DNA of 64,000 nucleotides from positions 33,315,975 to 33,379,974 of the forward strand of contig OX243814.1 of NCBI GenBank assembly GCA_945859605.1, read 5' to 3'. Made by a program: the position numbers and the translations under genes. Source of the DNA: Lumbricus rubellus. Its lineage: Eukaryota > Annelida > Clitellata > Crassiclitellata > Lumbricidae. The stretch's first letter is position 1. Every line of letters begins with the position of its first letter. Below, in pieces: positions 39,572-50,398 of the stretch. The notes beneath the pieces are model-generated. The model made no database searches. It was not told the origin of the DNA and saw nothing but the letters and a program-made list of their open reading frames with translations.

Positions 39572-39791
39572 GGCTTAGTTATAGTAAGCGGGTCCCTATG
39601 TGTTGGTTAGGGTCAGGTTAGGCATCGTGAGGGTCGGTTAGGGTCAGGTTAGGCATCGTGAGGGTCGGTTAGGGTCAGGTTAGGCATCGTGAGGGTCGGT
39701 TAGGGTCAGGTTAGGCATCGTGAGGGTCGGTTAGGGTTAGGGTTAGTGCAGTCATTCATTAACATAGGGACCCGCTTACTATAACTATGCC
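39572..39791. mobile_element. 220-bp MITE built around 31-bp TTAGGG-containing repeats
   Basis: Inverted ends of 30 bp with one mismatch (GGC, then TTAGTTATAGTAAGCGGG) flanked by the 8-bp duplication GCACGTTT at 39,564-39,571 and 39,792-39,799. The interior is four copies of GGTTAGGGTCAGGTTAGGC plus ATCGTGAGGGTC, ending in two TTAGGG motifs. Confidence 0.9.
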
Positions 39792-39799
39792 GCACGTTT

Positions 39800-40994
39800 C
39801 AACATACATGCATGATTTACACAAGCCAGTTAAACGGAATGATCTCAGAGTAAAACATTTATACTTTAAAACAATTTGCGGTTCACAAAGTTGGAAAATA
39901 ATCCCGTCCTATGTATTATTGCCATTGTATTGGTCAATCCCTCACTGTCTCACACCTAGCACAAGGCCCCGTCTGATCCAGATCCAGTTAATTGTCGATG
40001 ACTAATATTAATGCTTCGCTACAGCGTCTAAATAAGTCTCTGCCATATTTCATTGCAGTCTACAATAGATATTTACATTGAACACTTAAGCAATGTCTGC
40101 ACAGTTTATATTTAAATATGATAAACGCTTATAAATGCCTTTTTTCATAACCGACTGTATTTTAATTATTTAATCGCATTTTTACTGCTCCCACCAAAGA
40201 TTTTAACTGTTAAAATCTTTGCCCCCCACCGGCTCCACGCCATCTTTGTTATTATTGATACCTCAAACATTTCGTAAGTAGCAAAATGTCTAACAATTTT
40301 TCAAGCCCAATTATGGGCCGCCCATCCATGGCTGCAACTGCGCATTACGATGTCCATCATAAATATAATGCTCGATTTTGTAGGCGTCGATTAGGGCCTA
40401 TAAAGAACTAAAATCTATATACCCATGTGTTTACTCTTCGGATATCATACATCCAACTAGTTGCATGTAATTTCTCCGGTAGGGCAGAAGAGCTTCGTAG
40501 GTTGCTATTAGCACAGAATAAAGAAAGCGTACGCTTTCTTTATTCTGTGCTATTAGTGCCGTGCATTTCAGGCTGTGTTCTTTTAGTTAGGATTTTTGTC
40601 TTCTGTGGCAATTTCTGTGATCGGAGTTCTTGTGAATTGTTTCAACTGCATAATAATTATTGTAGGCTACACTGTACCGTAACCGGTTGCGGTCTGTCAC
40701 CCAGATTGTTGAATAAAATTATTATTTCAATTAATCCTAATTTTCTGTGCAGATCTCAGTTTCTTATCTTTCTTATCTTGACCCATTCAATCAGCTGTGA
40801 TCTATGGACGACTTGTATTGATGAAATAGATGCTGGATTTATGAAAAAAAGTTAAATGGTTATCTAGCCTAAATGGAAGCTAGATTGATCATTTTCATTC
40901 ATGTATTTCAACATGCATTCAGGTTCTACTTCAGATCTAAAAATACCTTCTATTTCTCGCTCGTCAATCCAGCTTCCATTTTAGATATAAAAAT
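39800..40994. other. Intergenic DNA with a 44-bp perfect palindrome
   Basis: No gene supported. A perfect palindrome occupies 40,509-40,552, and minisatellite units begin near 40,900. Confidence 0.6.
40509..40552. repeat. Perfect 44-bp palindrome
   Basis: Two 22-base arms meet with no spacer at GCGT|ACGC; each arm includes AGCACAGAATAAAGAAAG. Confidence 0.9.
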
Positions 40995-41739
40995 TAGGGC
41001 TGTTGATTTAATCGCGTTAACGCGTGCGATTAACGCGTTAAAAAATTTTAAGATTAAAAATTTTAACGCATTAATCGTAGGCCTACGCGTTATTTAGATC
41101 TGATTAAACCGGAATCAGAGGCAGAAAAACTCGTTTTAAATGGAAGACTCATAGTTACAGAAGGACAACCGAGACGAGGTTTGCAAGAACCGCAACCTCT
41201 TGTGAAAAATTGTGACTAAATAATGAGGTTTAATATGGCCTAGATCTAGTAGACCTACTGTTGTTAATTAATAGGCCTAAGAGCATCCCTTGAACCGACC
41301 AATGTAAATAAACTGGTCTGCATATACAATTGGCTGAATAAATAATTAATTTTGATAGTCAGAAAAGGTTGTCTAATTTTCATTCAGGTCTATCATTTTG
41401 ATTAAAGGTGGCTCAAATGAAAAAATAACGGGATTTTGAGGTTTTGACTGATTTGAACAGTGTTTCAATTCAATTCTGTCTGTCATGCAAAACTGTTCAA
41501 TAAACTAAATGCAGATTAAATAGGCCTAAGCCTACTAAGTCAAAGGTTATTGAATATGTTTGCAATAGAAATAATGCATTCAGTCATTAAAACTATATGC
41601 TTCAGGGGTCCTTAGTAAATAGTATAAGATTAATATTTTTGACGGAAATGTATTGCGATTAATTTGGCGTTAATTGCGATTAAAAAAATTAATCGCACGA
41701 TTAATTTCGATTAAAATTTTTAATCGAACAACAGCCCTA
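40995..41739. mobile_element. hAT-like MITE with TAGGGCTGTTG ends
   Basis: Inverted ends TAGGGCTGTTG / CAACAGCCCTA; 8-bp duplication ATAAAAAT at 40,987-40,994 and 41,740-41,747. Subterminal regions are rich in ATTAATCG-type motifs. Confidence 0.88.
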
Positions 41740-41747
41740 ATAAAAAT

Positions 41748-41935
41748 AGCTCATCCAGCTTCCATAATTATGCATTTTTCATCAATCCGGCTTCTATTTC
41801 GGATCTAGAAATACCTTCATCCAGCTTTTATATCTGATGCGTTATTTTAGTCAATCCAGCTTCTATTTCACTTGTAAAAACTTTCATCCAGCTTCCATTT
41901 CTCAAGCGCTGGATCAATTGTCTGTAGACCAGTTG
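41748..41935. repeat. Minisatellite CATCCAGCTTCCATTT, continuation
   Basis: About six degenerate units of the same family as 38,970-39,350, split by the hAT-like insertion. Confidence 0.65.
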
Positions 41936-41959
41936 TCGTGATACCGCACATCTTAGTGA

Positions 41960-42140
41960 ATGACTATTCAGAGGCGCTCTCAGGACGAAAAACTCTTGAG
42001 GGAAAGGAATTTTTTAAAGGAGACTGATAAGGAAAAACTAGTCATTAATTTAGTCCGTAGTGTGAATGGAAGATCCTTTCAAATGGAGGGACCAACCACA
42101 GCAAATGCCCGATGTTGGGCAAGAGCAGTTCTAGACTCCT
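41960..42140 (-). mobile_element. Degraded antisense LINE 3' end
   Basis: CAGAGGCGCTCTCAGGACG, AATGGAAGATCCTTTCAAAT and GGACCAACCACAGCAAATG parallel the antisense LINE at 36.5 kb. Confidence 0.55.
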
Positions 42141-42803
42141 AGTCCAGGGATAAAAGATCAAGACAAGTTAATGCTGTAGTTTAAAGCACTACATTAGTCT
42201 CTAATTCCCGACTTGATCATAAGAACACTAGTGTCTGCAGAAGCATTTACTGATTCACCAAAATACACAGTGCAGCTGGACTGATTCGATTGACAAGAAA
42301 AGCACACCACGTCTCAAAAGACAACGTCGCTTCCAAACAATCTCCAACTGTTTCTACGAGAATAAAAGCCACAGAAGAAGAAGAGTAGTGAATAACGTTT
42401 CGACTTCTTTACATACAATGCACCAGATCAATTTCATTTTTATGATTCACGTCATTTCCGATCCAACTAAAAAACAATCAAGAGGAATTTACAAAAGCCG
42501 CAAAAAGACAATTTAGCTCTCATTATTTTATGATCGAGTTATCACAAAAAACAAACATGGTACCAGAGTAAAGCAGGGACCAACCAGGAAGACCGCTGCC
42601 ACTGCCGCAAAAATAATCGATCAATGTAAAGCCAATAAAATTATTATCTTTGACCAATAACAGCAGCAGCAGCAGCAGCATTCATGTTCTCTATTATTAT
42701 AAAACTACAGCCTCTTTCTTCGTGTTGGACCATTTTCATAAAAACGTTCAGCCTCGTTTGCAGAAGACCTTCTCGGTGTCTTGGTACAGTGGCGAAGACC
42801 GGT
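42141..42803. other. 3' flank of the ODC-fold gene
   Basis: Probable 3' untranslated region; a (CAG)7 run lies at about 42,659-42,680. No other gene seen. Confidence 0.5.
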
Positions 42804-42900
42804 TTAGACGTCGAGCCATTCGGTTGCGGGTTCGGATTCCAACAGAGACACGTTGAGTTGCAGCAAGCTTGCTGCGCTTGAAGAGCAGCACAGATGAATC
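42804..42900 (-). CDS. Antizyme-inhibitor-like gene, exon 10 (C-terminus)
   Basis: Acceptor TTTCTCAAG|G, phase 2, ending LLESEPATEWLDV with TAA at 42,804-42,806. A longer frame exists in another phase but does not match the upstream exon's phase. The tail lacks homology to vertebrate ODC's degradation tail. Confidence 0.7.
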
Positions 42901-42952
42901 CTTGAGAAAGAGAAAACATTTCGTCAGCGTAATTCAAGCAACACAAGGCTCA

Positions 42953-43897
42953 GGGGTCATTGCATAATTACGTAATGCTGAAAATGACCGTTTTTGACCC
43001 ACCCACCCACCCTGTAACGCTTCGTAACGCTACCCTTGACCCACCCACTCTCCCCAGCGTTACGTAACGGTTGTTGCGAAAAATCAGTTAAGATTTAGGC
43101 CTACCAGACCTACATGCGAATTCGTTATTATAATTCATATTTTCATAGCGAATTTAATATAGTATATGTCAATTATAATTTGACGGTAGACTAGGCTTAA
43201 AATATAGGCCTACGCAATGTTTTAGTTAAAATGAGTCATGCTTGAACTGCAATTTCTTAAATTTTACCTCAAGAATACAACTCTACACAGTGCTGAAAAG
43301 TTTCACGGACTAAATCGCTCATTTATAATTAATCAAAATTAAGATGAATTAAGTATATGCTTTGTCTTCATGGACACTTCGTTAATTGTTGATGGAAATA
43401 TTGATGAGTTCTGTTGAGCATGAATTTAAAATGTTTGAGATTCGTGTCCACTAAGTGAACTAGGCTTCAGAGTGGTTCGAATCTTCGATGTCAGAAATCA
43501 AAGAGGAAGTAGGCCTACTTTGTTTCGTTTAAAAAAAACTATCACAGATCCAAACAATTCGAACAGTGGTTTCCGATTTGCACAAACGGAAGCAAAGACC
43601 TACAGTGTAATTGTGTTGACCTGGCATGTAGGCCTAACTGGTGTCTGCTGCCTTATCTTCTTCAGATATATAGACCTACTTCGGTTACGTTTTAAATCAA
43701 TGCCACGAAGTTTAAACTTTGATCATATCATTTGTCTAAAGTGTGATTCAATGGTAATTTAACATTCATTAATAATTTTTTCAAGGCGTTACGTAACGGT
43801 CACTTAACCCCACCCACCCACCCCCATAACGTCTCGTAACGTTTTCAATGACCCCACCCACCCACCCTCGAGCGTTACGTAATTATGCAATGACCCC
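42953..43897. mobile_element. Harbinger-like MITE, GGGGTC-terminus family
   Basis: Perfect 23-bp inverted ends (GGGGTCATTGCATAATTACG...), 3-bp flanks TCA, and subterminal CCCACCCACCC / CGTTACGTAACG blocks at both ends. It is in an intron of the ODC-fold gene. Confidence 0.85.
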
Positions 43898-44360
43898 TCA
43901 TTATATAATTCAAACTTACAATATGAGAGGCAGCTGAAATCAGCATTCAAAGTTTAAGCGGAATGTGTTGCTTAGATGAAACAAACAAATCTAATTCATT
44001 TAATCATTCATTCTACGATTTCTGACATTTTTATTCAGTCATATGCGATAATGGTGATGTTTTAAAATAGTTTTTAAATAATGAAAATGTCTTGTAGTTA
44101 TACTCCATTGATTCTTTCAGTAGATAAGAGCGAGTTCCCAGCAAAAAAGGGCAGCTTTGAGGCAGGAACGAAATGTACTGGGCAGCAAACACAGGGCCAA
44201 AGGCAGCAGAGGTAGGGCCAAACACATTTGGATATGCATTGCCAACGCTCAACAAACCAAATGCAAAATTTACACAACAAACCAAGAACAGAAAACAGTA
44301 GAGCGTCTCCAAACTAACCACACAGACATAAGAATAAAATAACGCTTGCCACTCACTCAC

Positions 44361-44578
44361 CAGTCCTTGGCACGCATGGTGTAGTGACACTTCGGTCTGG
44401 TCATTTCATCGACATCCATGGACCCAGCCATCGCATAGGCGCCCATGTCATGGAACAGGATCCAATCGCCAACAAACAACTCCGGCAGGTAGCAGACAGG
44501 CAGGATGCAGTCAACGCTGTCATGAGTTGGACCGAGAAGACAGGAAACGTGGCGTGGCGCTCCGGCGAATCTCTCACA
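44361..44578 (-). CDS. Antizyme-inhibitor-like gene, exon 9
   Basis: Encodes LLGPTHDSVDCILP and LPELFVGDWILFHDMGAYAM, the C-terminal beta-domain block of the ornithine decarboxylase fold. In active ODC the first motif is GPTCD with the catalytic Cys; here that Cys is His. Acceptor TTTCAG|TG (phase 0), donor ACTG|GTGAG (phase 2). Confidence 0.9.
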
Positions 44579-44752
44579 CTGAAACAACACATATATAAAT
44601 CACTCATTTTTCTCCGTGGCGCAGTCAAAATGTGCCAAACACCAAACTATCCAAACAAGCAGAATAAATACAGTCATTTGACCACACTCAATACACACGA
44701 AAAACACCCTTCAGTTCAGTATATAGCTAACCAAAGTTCCATACAAAGAAAG

Positions 44753-45508
44753 CAGGGTGGATAAAAATCGTGATTTTTTAAATATAAAAAAAATTGGATT
44801 TTTTAAATTTAAATCGGATTTTTTAAATTTAAATCGGATTTTTTGGATTTATATCAGATTTCTTTCTTGTTCGTATTTTGTATGTAGTGCCTTTTTTCGG
44901 TATCAAGTCACATGCTTCATTAGGTAACAGTTAATACCTTTAATTCTACAGCTATACAATACAGGGTGGATAAAAATCATGATTTTTTAAATAAAAATCC
45001 CATTTTAAAAATTTAAATCCGATTTCTTTCTACTAGTTCTAAGTTTGGATTTACTGCCTCCATATGGGTATCAAGCCACTATGCATTATTGTAACTGATA
45101 TTTGGTATTCGGTAACAATTATTACCTTCTTTAGTTTTGCAGCTATACAATACAAATTAACACCTTTGAAGTGGTATATAATTATATATACTTAATATTA
45201 ATAGTGCGATCGATGAACAATCAGTTAAATCCAATGAAGAAGTCAATGTTCTGTTAAACTGTGAAATCAGATCGCTATGTAAGTGGTTAAGTTACTGTGC
45301 AGCCAGATGAGTCAGCCTGCTGGGCATGCTGAATGCACTAACTGGCAGTTGCACTGCTGCAGCTAAGTGAAAGGAAACAAACCTGCAAGTTGTGTGGCAC
45401 AAAAGCATTGATTGAAATTTATTTTTTCACTATTCGATTTAAATCGTGATTTTTTTTACCGATTTAAATCGTGATTTAAAGCAACCGATTTAAATCATCT
45501 CCACCCTG
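44753..45508. mobile_element. hAT-like MITE with CAGGGTGGA ends
   Basis: CAGGGTGGATAAAAATC at the left, inverted as ATTTAAATCATCTCCACCCTG-type end at the right; 8-bp duplication AAAGAAAG at 44,745-44,752 and 45,509-45,516. The interior repeats AAATCGGATTTTTT. Confidence 0.9.
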
Positions 45509-45824
45509 AAAGAAAGTATTTTATTTTTCTTGTGAGTTAATTTTTACGCTTTATTACCAAATATTGCTAAAATATTAGTGCCAAACAAGTCATCGATAAT
45601 ACAACCTTTGAAAGCCATATATCAAAAACTAAATAACAAGAAAGTTTCCTGAATGAAATTTCGAGACAGTCTAGTTATGGCAAGAGAAGCAATAAAAATT
45701 CATGGATGTTAATAAATAATAGCAAAAAAATTAACTCAAGACAGACAAGGAACTAATTTAAAAAACACTTTTAACTTGAAACCCTCTTTAATACCTTGGA
45801 ACCATTCAACAAAACGAGACTCAC

Positions 45825-45982
45825 TTCAACGAGAGCAGGCTTGATGGCAATGTTGTTGTCATAAAGGATTCCACTGAAGGATTGATAAACTCCATCATTG
45901 AGGTAGTAAATGATGTCAGGATCAAGGGTCACAGAAGGGTCAGCAGCTTCAGGGTCACAGTCATTTACCATGGAAACTCCAT
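45825..45982 (-). CDS. Antizyme-inhibitor-like gene, exon 8
   Basis: Encodes PDIIYYLNDGVYQSFSGILY, with the Asp of the ODC YYVNDGVYGSF active-site motif retained. Acceptor ATTCAG|AT (phase 1), donor GAA|GTGAG (phase 0). Confidence 0.9.
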
Positions 45983-46141
45983 CTGAATACCAAAAAACAA
46001 CCAGACTAGTTAAAAGAAAATACAAAACTTTACAATCTTCTTATATTGTTGCTCTACAAAATTGAAAACAGTTTACTAAAGCAAACACCCCTTAGCAATA
46101 GTATTCTCAAATAACTTATGATAGCTTACAGCAACTCCGCC

Positions 46142-46240
46142 AATGGTTGCACTCTGCCAATGCCAGTCCCAAGTCTGGATAAAGGAGGAGGGCATCACTA
46201 ATGGTCTTTGTTACCACACAGTGACGTTAAACAGCAAATA
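46142..46240. mobile_element. RTE-type LINE/SINE 3' end, second copy
   Basis: Same CTCTGCCAATGCCAGTCCCA and CTGGATAAAGGAGGAGG block as at 32.6 kb. Confidence 0.6.
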
Positions 46241-46487
46241 CACACACACTTAATAAACACACAATTTAAGTCTAGTTATTGCCCATTAATAATAAGGGTG
46301 ACAGATTTCTAAATAGCAGTAGCCTGCCAAAATGTAAACAGAATCCTATCAAAATATTTCCTGTGGACATCACTAGTTCTACACTTATAATTAATTAGCA
46401 ATACTTTAACCAAAAAGTGGTATGCTCATGAGATAATCGCAAACAAATCATATATAAAGCTTGTCAACAAAAAGGACATATTCATAC

Positions 46488-46638
46488 TCAGGTCATCAGC
46501 AACAATGGCCCTGTCCATAACTCGGGTGACCAATGAAAAAGCTGACTGGACGAGGAATCGTCCGACTTCGGCAATGATGGTCACTCCAGACTCGACAGGA
46601 AAGTAGTCGTCCAGAGCGACTTGAAGCATGGAAAAGCC
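46488..46638 (-). CDS. Antizyme-inhibitor-like gene, exon 7
   Basis: Encodes LDDYFPVESGVTIIAEVGRF; ODC has EPGR at the phosphate-binding site, here EVGR. Acceptor TTCCAG|GG, donor CTGA|GTATGA (phase 1). Confidence 0.88.
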
Positions 46639-47027
46639 CTGGAAAAGACAGACAAACAAATTTAGAAAACATACGATCGTGCACAATAGTTTCTGAATTC
46701 TAATCAAAAACCGAAGACGTTAACTTTAGTAAATATAAAGCAACATTTATTTTGTAATTAAAAACCAAAAGAATAAAAGCAAAGAATTATACCATGGCAT
46801 TTGGATAAAAGTCTGACAAAATAATGCTGAAAGTCTTACAGTCAAACACAATGTACATGAGCAACTTTAAAATCTGCTGTTAACAGTGGTAGTTTTTTTA
46901 AATGTCTGTAATCGTTTTACGCAATGTAATGCAGGTGCACTTGTCAGACGCAAATAAATGCTACTTACTTACATTAATCTAAAATACAGATACATATAAT
47001 TGTGAAGATGAAGCAATCGGAACTCAC

Positions 47028-47193
47028 CTCTTTCATGGATGATTCAGCAACTGACTTCTTGCCGACACTCTCTCCGATATCCAACATGTTCATCTTGAAT
47101 CCTTTTCCTTTGGCCAACTCAAAGACCGAATGAGCAAGAGCAACTGCTCGTCCAGCGCTCGCAGAATCCAAACATGCATCTCGTGTCTGAATG
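47028..47193 (-). CDS. Antizyme-inhibitor-like gene, exon 6
   Basis: The acceptor is placed at CTGTAG|C (47,193) because it restores phase and gives the same length as ODC between VVG and LDIG. The ODC motif FHVGSGC reads IQTRDAC, and the glycine-rich GGGF loop reads GESVG. Both losses argue against PLP-dependent catalysis. Donor GAG|GTGAG, phase 0. Confidence 0.82.
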
Positions 47194-47601
47194 CTACAGA
47201 ATTCAACAATACGTACAAATGAATCTCAACTGAAGAGTTTCACTGAATCATTATTGTAACATAAAAAGTTTCATTCACTGATCATTTCGAACAGCAAACG
47301 CACAAACAATAAATACATAATAAATAGAATGATAGTGAACAAAAGGAAATTCAAATTAACAACACTAAATGCTAGACTAAGCAAATGCTTCATACAAACT
47401 GTTCATCTACTAAAAATCATACTTAATGCAAGTTTTCTGCTTGCATCTTTATGTCAACCATCAACCCTAGCTAATTACAACAAAACCTAAAATGCTCAAT
47501 ATGTGAAATGAATGCAAATTATACAGTTCAATGTAATGAAAAGCATATACTTGAGTAATGTATCATAGAAATTATTGCAGGTATTGTCAAAACCAACTCA
47601 C

Positions 47602-47733
47602 CTGATTCCAACGACGTTCAGATGAAGTTGTCTGGCAGTCAACAACAGCGTTGCCACATCGTTCATTCGACATCCAAAGCTCAACGACTGGTTACACGCT
47701 GAAACTTCAGGAGGAAGAATCTTGAGGAGCAAT
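47602..47733 (-). CDS. Antizyme-inhibitor-like gene, exon 5
   Basis: Encodes LLLKILPPEVSACNQSLSFG and TARQLHLNVVGI. Acceptor ATCTTCAG|A, donor TCAG|GTGAG (phase 2). Confidence 0.88.
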
Positions 47734-48581
47734 CTGAAGATAATTTAGAGATCACAATCAGCAAAACAATTTTCTGTTGGTAGTTGTTAAGAATTAGTCA
47801 CGCTAAAAATTGATTATTATACGTACTTTAAGCCAGTAATTGTCTGTATTTTCCCAGAAATTTCCATAATGAATAATCAAAGCAGTTCAACTTTTAAATT
47901 ACCCAAGTTTTCCTTGCACTGCCAAATCATATTTTCCAATTTCAGATAATTAAAAAATTCAGTTTGGTCTGTGGTAGCCCATAGCCAGTATCAGTTAATA
48001 CATCACGATCTTTTAAAAACACTTTAAAGCTATAAATATTACAAAACAAAATACAAAATAACCAGTCTACCATTATATAATCATCATCATAATAATAATA
48101 ATCCTTGGGCATTATATAGGAGTTATTTTCTAGTATTTACAGCCCTCTCTTGGCTTAAGCACAATTCAAAGTTTTTTTCTAGTTCTCTTGTCTCAACTGG
48201 ACTTACTCTGAAGTACAGTTGCAATCTCATTCCTCGCCATCTCTGCCGCTTCATCTTTCATCCTCACATCAGATTGACCCTTTGTTTGCTGCATCAGGAC
48301 CGCCATGGTTCAATCCAGATCCTTTGCCTGCAAAGGCCCCTCTCTAATGTACTCCCCATCAGCCCACTCCACCATACTAACTGGTAGTCTTTGATTATCT
48401 TCCTCTCAACCGAGTCAAATCCAGCCCTTCCTCATATGATTGCTTACAATGAAGCCTTTCTCGTATGATTGCTTACAATGGGAGAAGTGCATTAAAAATT
48501 GTCATACAAAATACACTGCTAATGTTAGGCAACATGCAACCCATGGTATTGGTCCCACTAAGTGATGCAAGTCAAACTCAC

Positions 48582-48754
48582 CTGGCATTAGGATGGTAGG
48601 ATTTGATCTTGCGTAGTTCTGCTTCACTCTCGAACGCAATCAGTTGGACTTCATGACTTGCAGCAAATTTTATGTGCGATGAAAGCTTACACGGGCTTGA
48701 ATAGATGATGCGAGAAGTGTCGACGCCAAGATCCAACACTGTTTTGATGTCACC
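48582..48754 (-). CDS. Antizyme-inhibitor-like gene, exon 4
   Basis: Encodes LGVDTSRIIYSSPCKLSSHI and HEVQLIAFESEAELRKI, clear ODC-barrel signatures (IIYxxPCK, FDSExEL). Acceptor TTTAAAG|GG, donor CCAG|GTGAG (phase 2). Confidence 0.92.
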
Positions 48755-49283
48755 CTTTAAAGCACATATCACAAATTTCTACAGCTGCACATCAGCATCT
48801 AAATACACCATTTCATAGGCTAAGATAATTCATCTGACTTTAGCGTCAGGATTCTGTGATAGTACACTCATCTCTGTATGTCATCTTATCCACTTATTTG
48901 ATGTTCATCTTATCTGATTAAACTAACATTATCTTGCACTTAAAAAATCAATAATAGTGTCTGTAATGTCTAACAAATACATTTAACAAAATTATACAAC
49001 ACAACTTCCTCAAAATTCATTCAAAAACAAGTGCAATACTTGCACTTCAAATCTACATGCACTTCAAGATATATAAAGTTTTTACCCAACTGGATCAAAC
49101 CTCAAAACATCAGACTGGGGAAAAACAACGGCCGAAAATAGTCCAGACAATAACAGGTTAAAAAGTTTAAGCTCTGTCATCTCAAAACGAGTTTAGTTGT
49201 AAGTAGCAAGTCTTAACGGAAACAGGAAAGGCAAGTTGCAGAGCGAAACATCACGATGCTTTTAAAGGATTAGGTCTTCTTAC

Positions 49284-49360
49284 CTTGCTACTGCAGTTGA
49301 ATCCAACACCCAGCTGCGACAGAATGGTAAGAACCGCTGTGTCATCGTTACACTTGATGT
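49284..49360 (-). CDS. Antizyme-inhibitor-like gene, exon 3
   Basis: Encodes DIKCNDDTAVLTILSQLGVG, retaining the lysine that forms the PLP Schiff base in ODC (VKCN). Donor AAG|GTAAG, phase 0. Confidence 0.9.
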
Positions 49361-49639
49361 CTGCAAATGTTTTCAACACAGTTACTTAGTACTCTCAAAC
49401 TTTTATGAACTTTTTACCATTCAAAGATCTCACTGTTCTAAAGAGTTGGTGAAAATTTCAGATTGGGCCTTCCAGTAGTTTTTTATATGATTTTATGAAT
49501 GGTCACCCAAGGGCGCGAATCGCATGATGAATGAAGGTACACATGAAAAATTAAGTCGTTGACAGCTCTGTTAGATCACAATTCAGTCTTCTCAGTTTCA
49601 GGCCAAGCTATATATTCTGTTTTTCCAGGGCTATTGTGG

Positions 49640-49930
49640 CAGCTTGCATATCAGCTTTAATTTGGTACCTTACTTTTGTTTCTAGGTGCAATAGGAGCTG
49701 AGATACAGCAGTTTAAACCTCGTCCGGTTCGTGGAAATCGGGTCATTTGGGTCGACCTTCAATGACCCATATCTCGGAAACCGCTGACCCAAAAATCTAA
49801 AATTTTGGTTTTGAGCGTTTCTCATTGGGTTCTACCATCTTGCCAAATTTCATCAAAATCGGAGATGGTCATGCAGAAACACTGTGATGATTTGACCTGG
49901 AATGACCCAATAATGCAACAATGGCACGAT
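49640..49930. repeat. Dispersed repeat also present near 54.8-55.4 kb
   Basis: AGGAGCTGAGATACAGCAG and CACTGTGATGATTTGACCTGG have relatives (first inverted, second direct) at about 54,860 and 55,325. Family unknown. Confidence 0.45.
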
Positions 49931-50031
49931 ATGACTGTAAAAGATTTATGCAAATTTTGGATATGCAAATCAGCATATGACCAATATTGAAAGACTTAGC
50001 AAGAATGGAGCAATTCAACAGCGAAACTCAC

Positions 50032-50128
50032 CAAAATATGGTTTCACATGAGGCAGACTGTCACACCAGACCTTGTACTTCTGCACAACGTCACCCAAAT
50101 CACACACAAAGAAGGATTCCTCGCAATC
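50032..50128 (-). CDS. Antizyme-inhibitor-like gene, exon 2
   Basis: Encodes DCEESFFVCDLGDVVQKYKV, the ODC N-terminal xFxVxDLG motif. Acceptor GTAACAG|GA, donor TTTG|GTGAG (phase 1). Confidence 0.9.
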
Positions 50129-50398
50129 CTGTTACAAAAACCAGATAGCCAACATCAAAATAACGATATCTAGAAATCGTAGAAAAAAGCATCTGCATAA
50201 CCCCATCTTTAATCATGACGACACTGATTGTTAAAAACTATTATGTATCAACATCTCAATTGCTATATGGTTAAATAATCTCCACTTGCAAAAAATATTC
50301 CAGCCCACAAAAATTGTGTTCGCTTTTCTTACTCTTAAACCCTAATTAAGTGGCGATGGAGTAAGTTTAATGCAAAAAATACTACTTTAACGGCTCTA

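Noticed and set aside
39597..39750. Interstitial telomere from chromosome fusion
   Set aside because: The TTAGGG words are part of 31-bp units inside a MITE with inverted ends and a target duplication.
42644..42946. 100-residue minus-strand frame with a poly-Ala end
   Set aside because: It does not match the phase of the upstream ODC-fold exon; the phase-correct reading ends at 42,804 and the Ala run is a CAG repeat in the 3' untranslated region.
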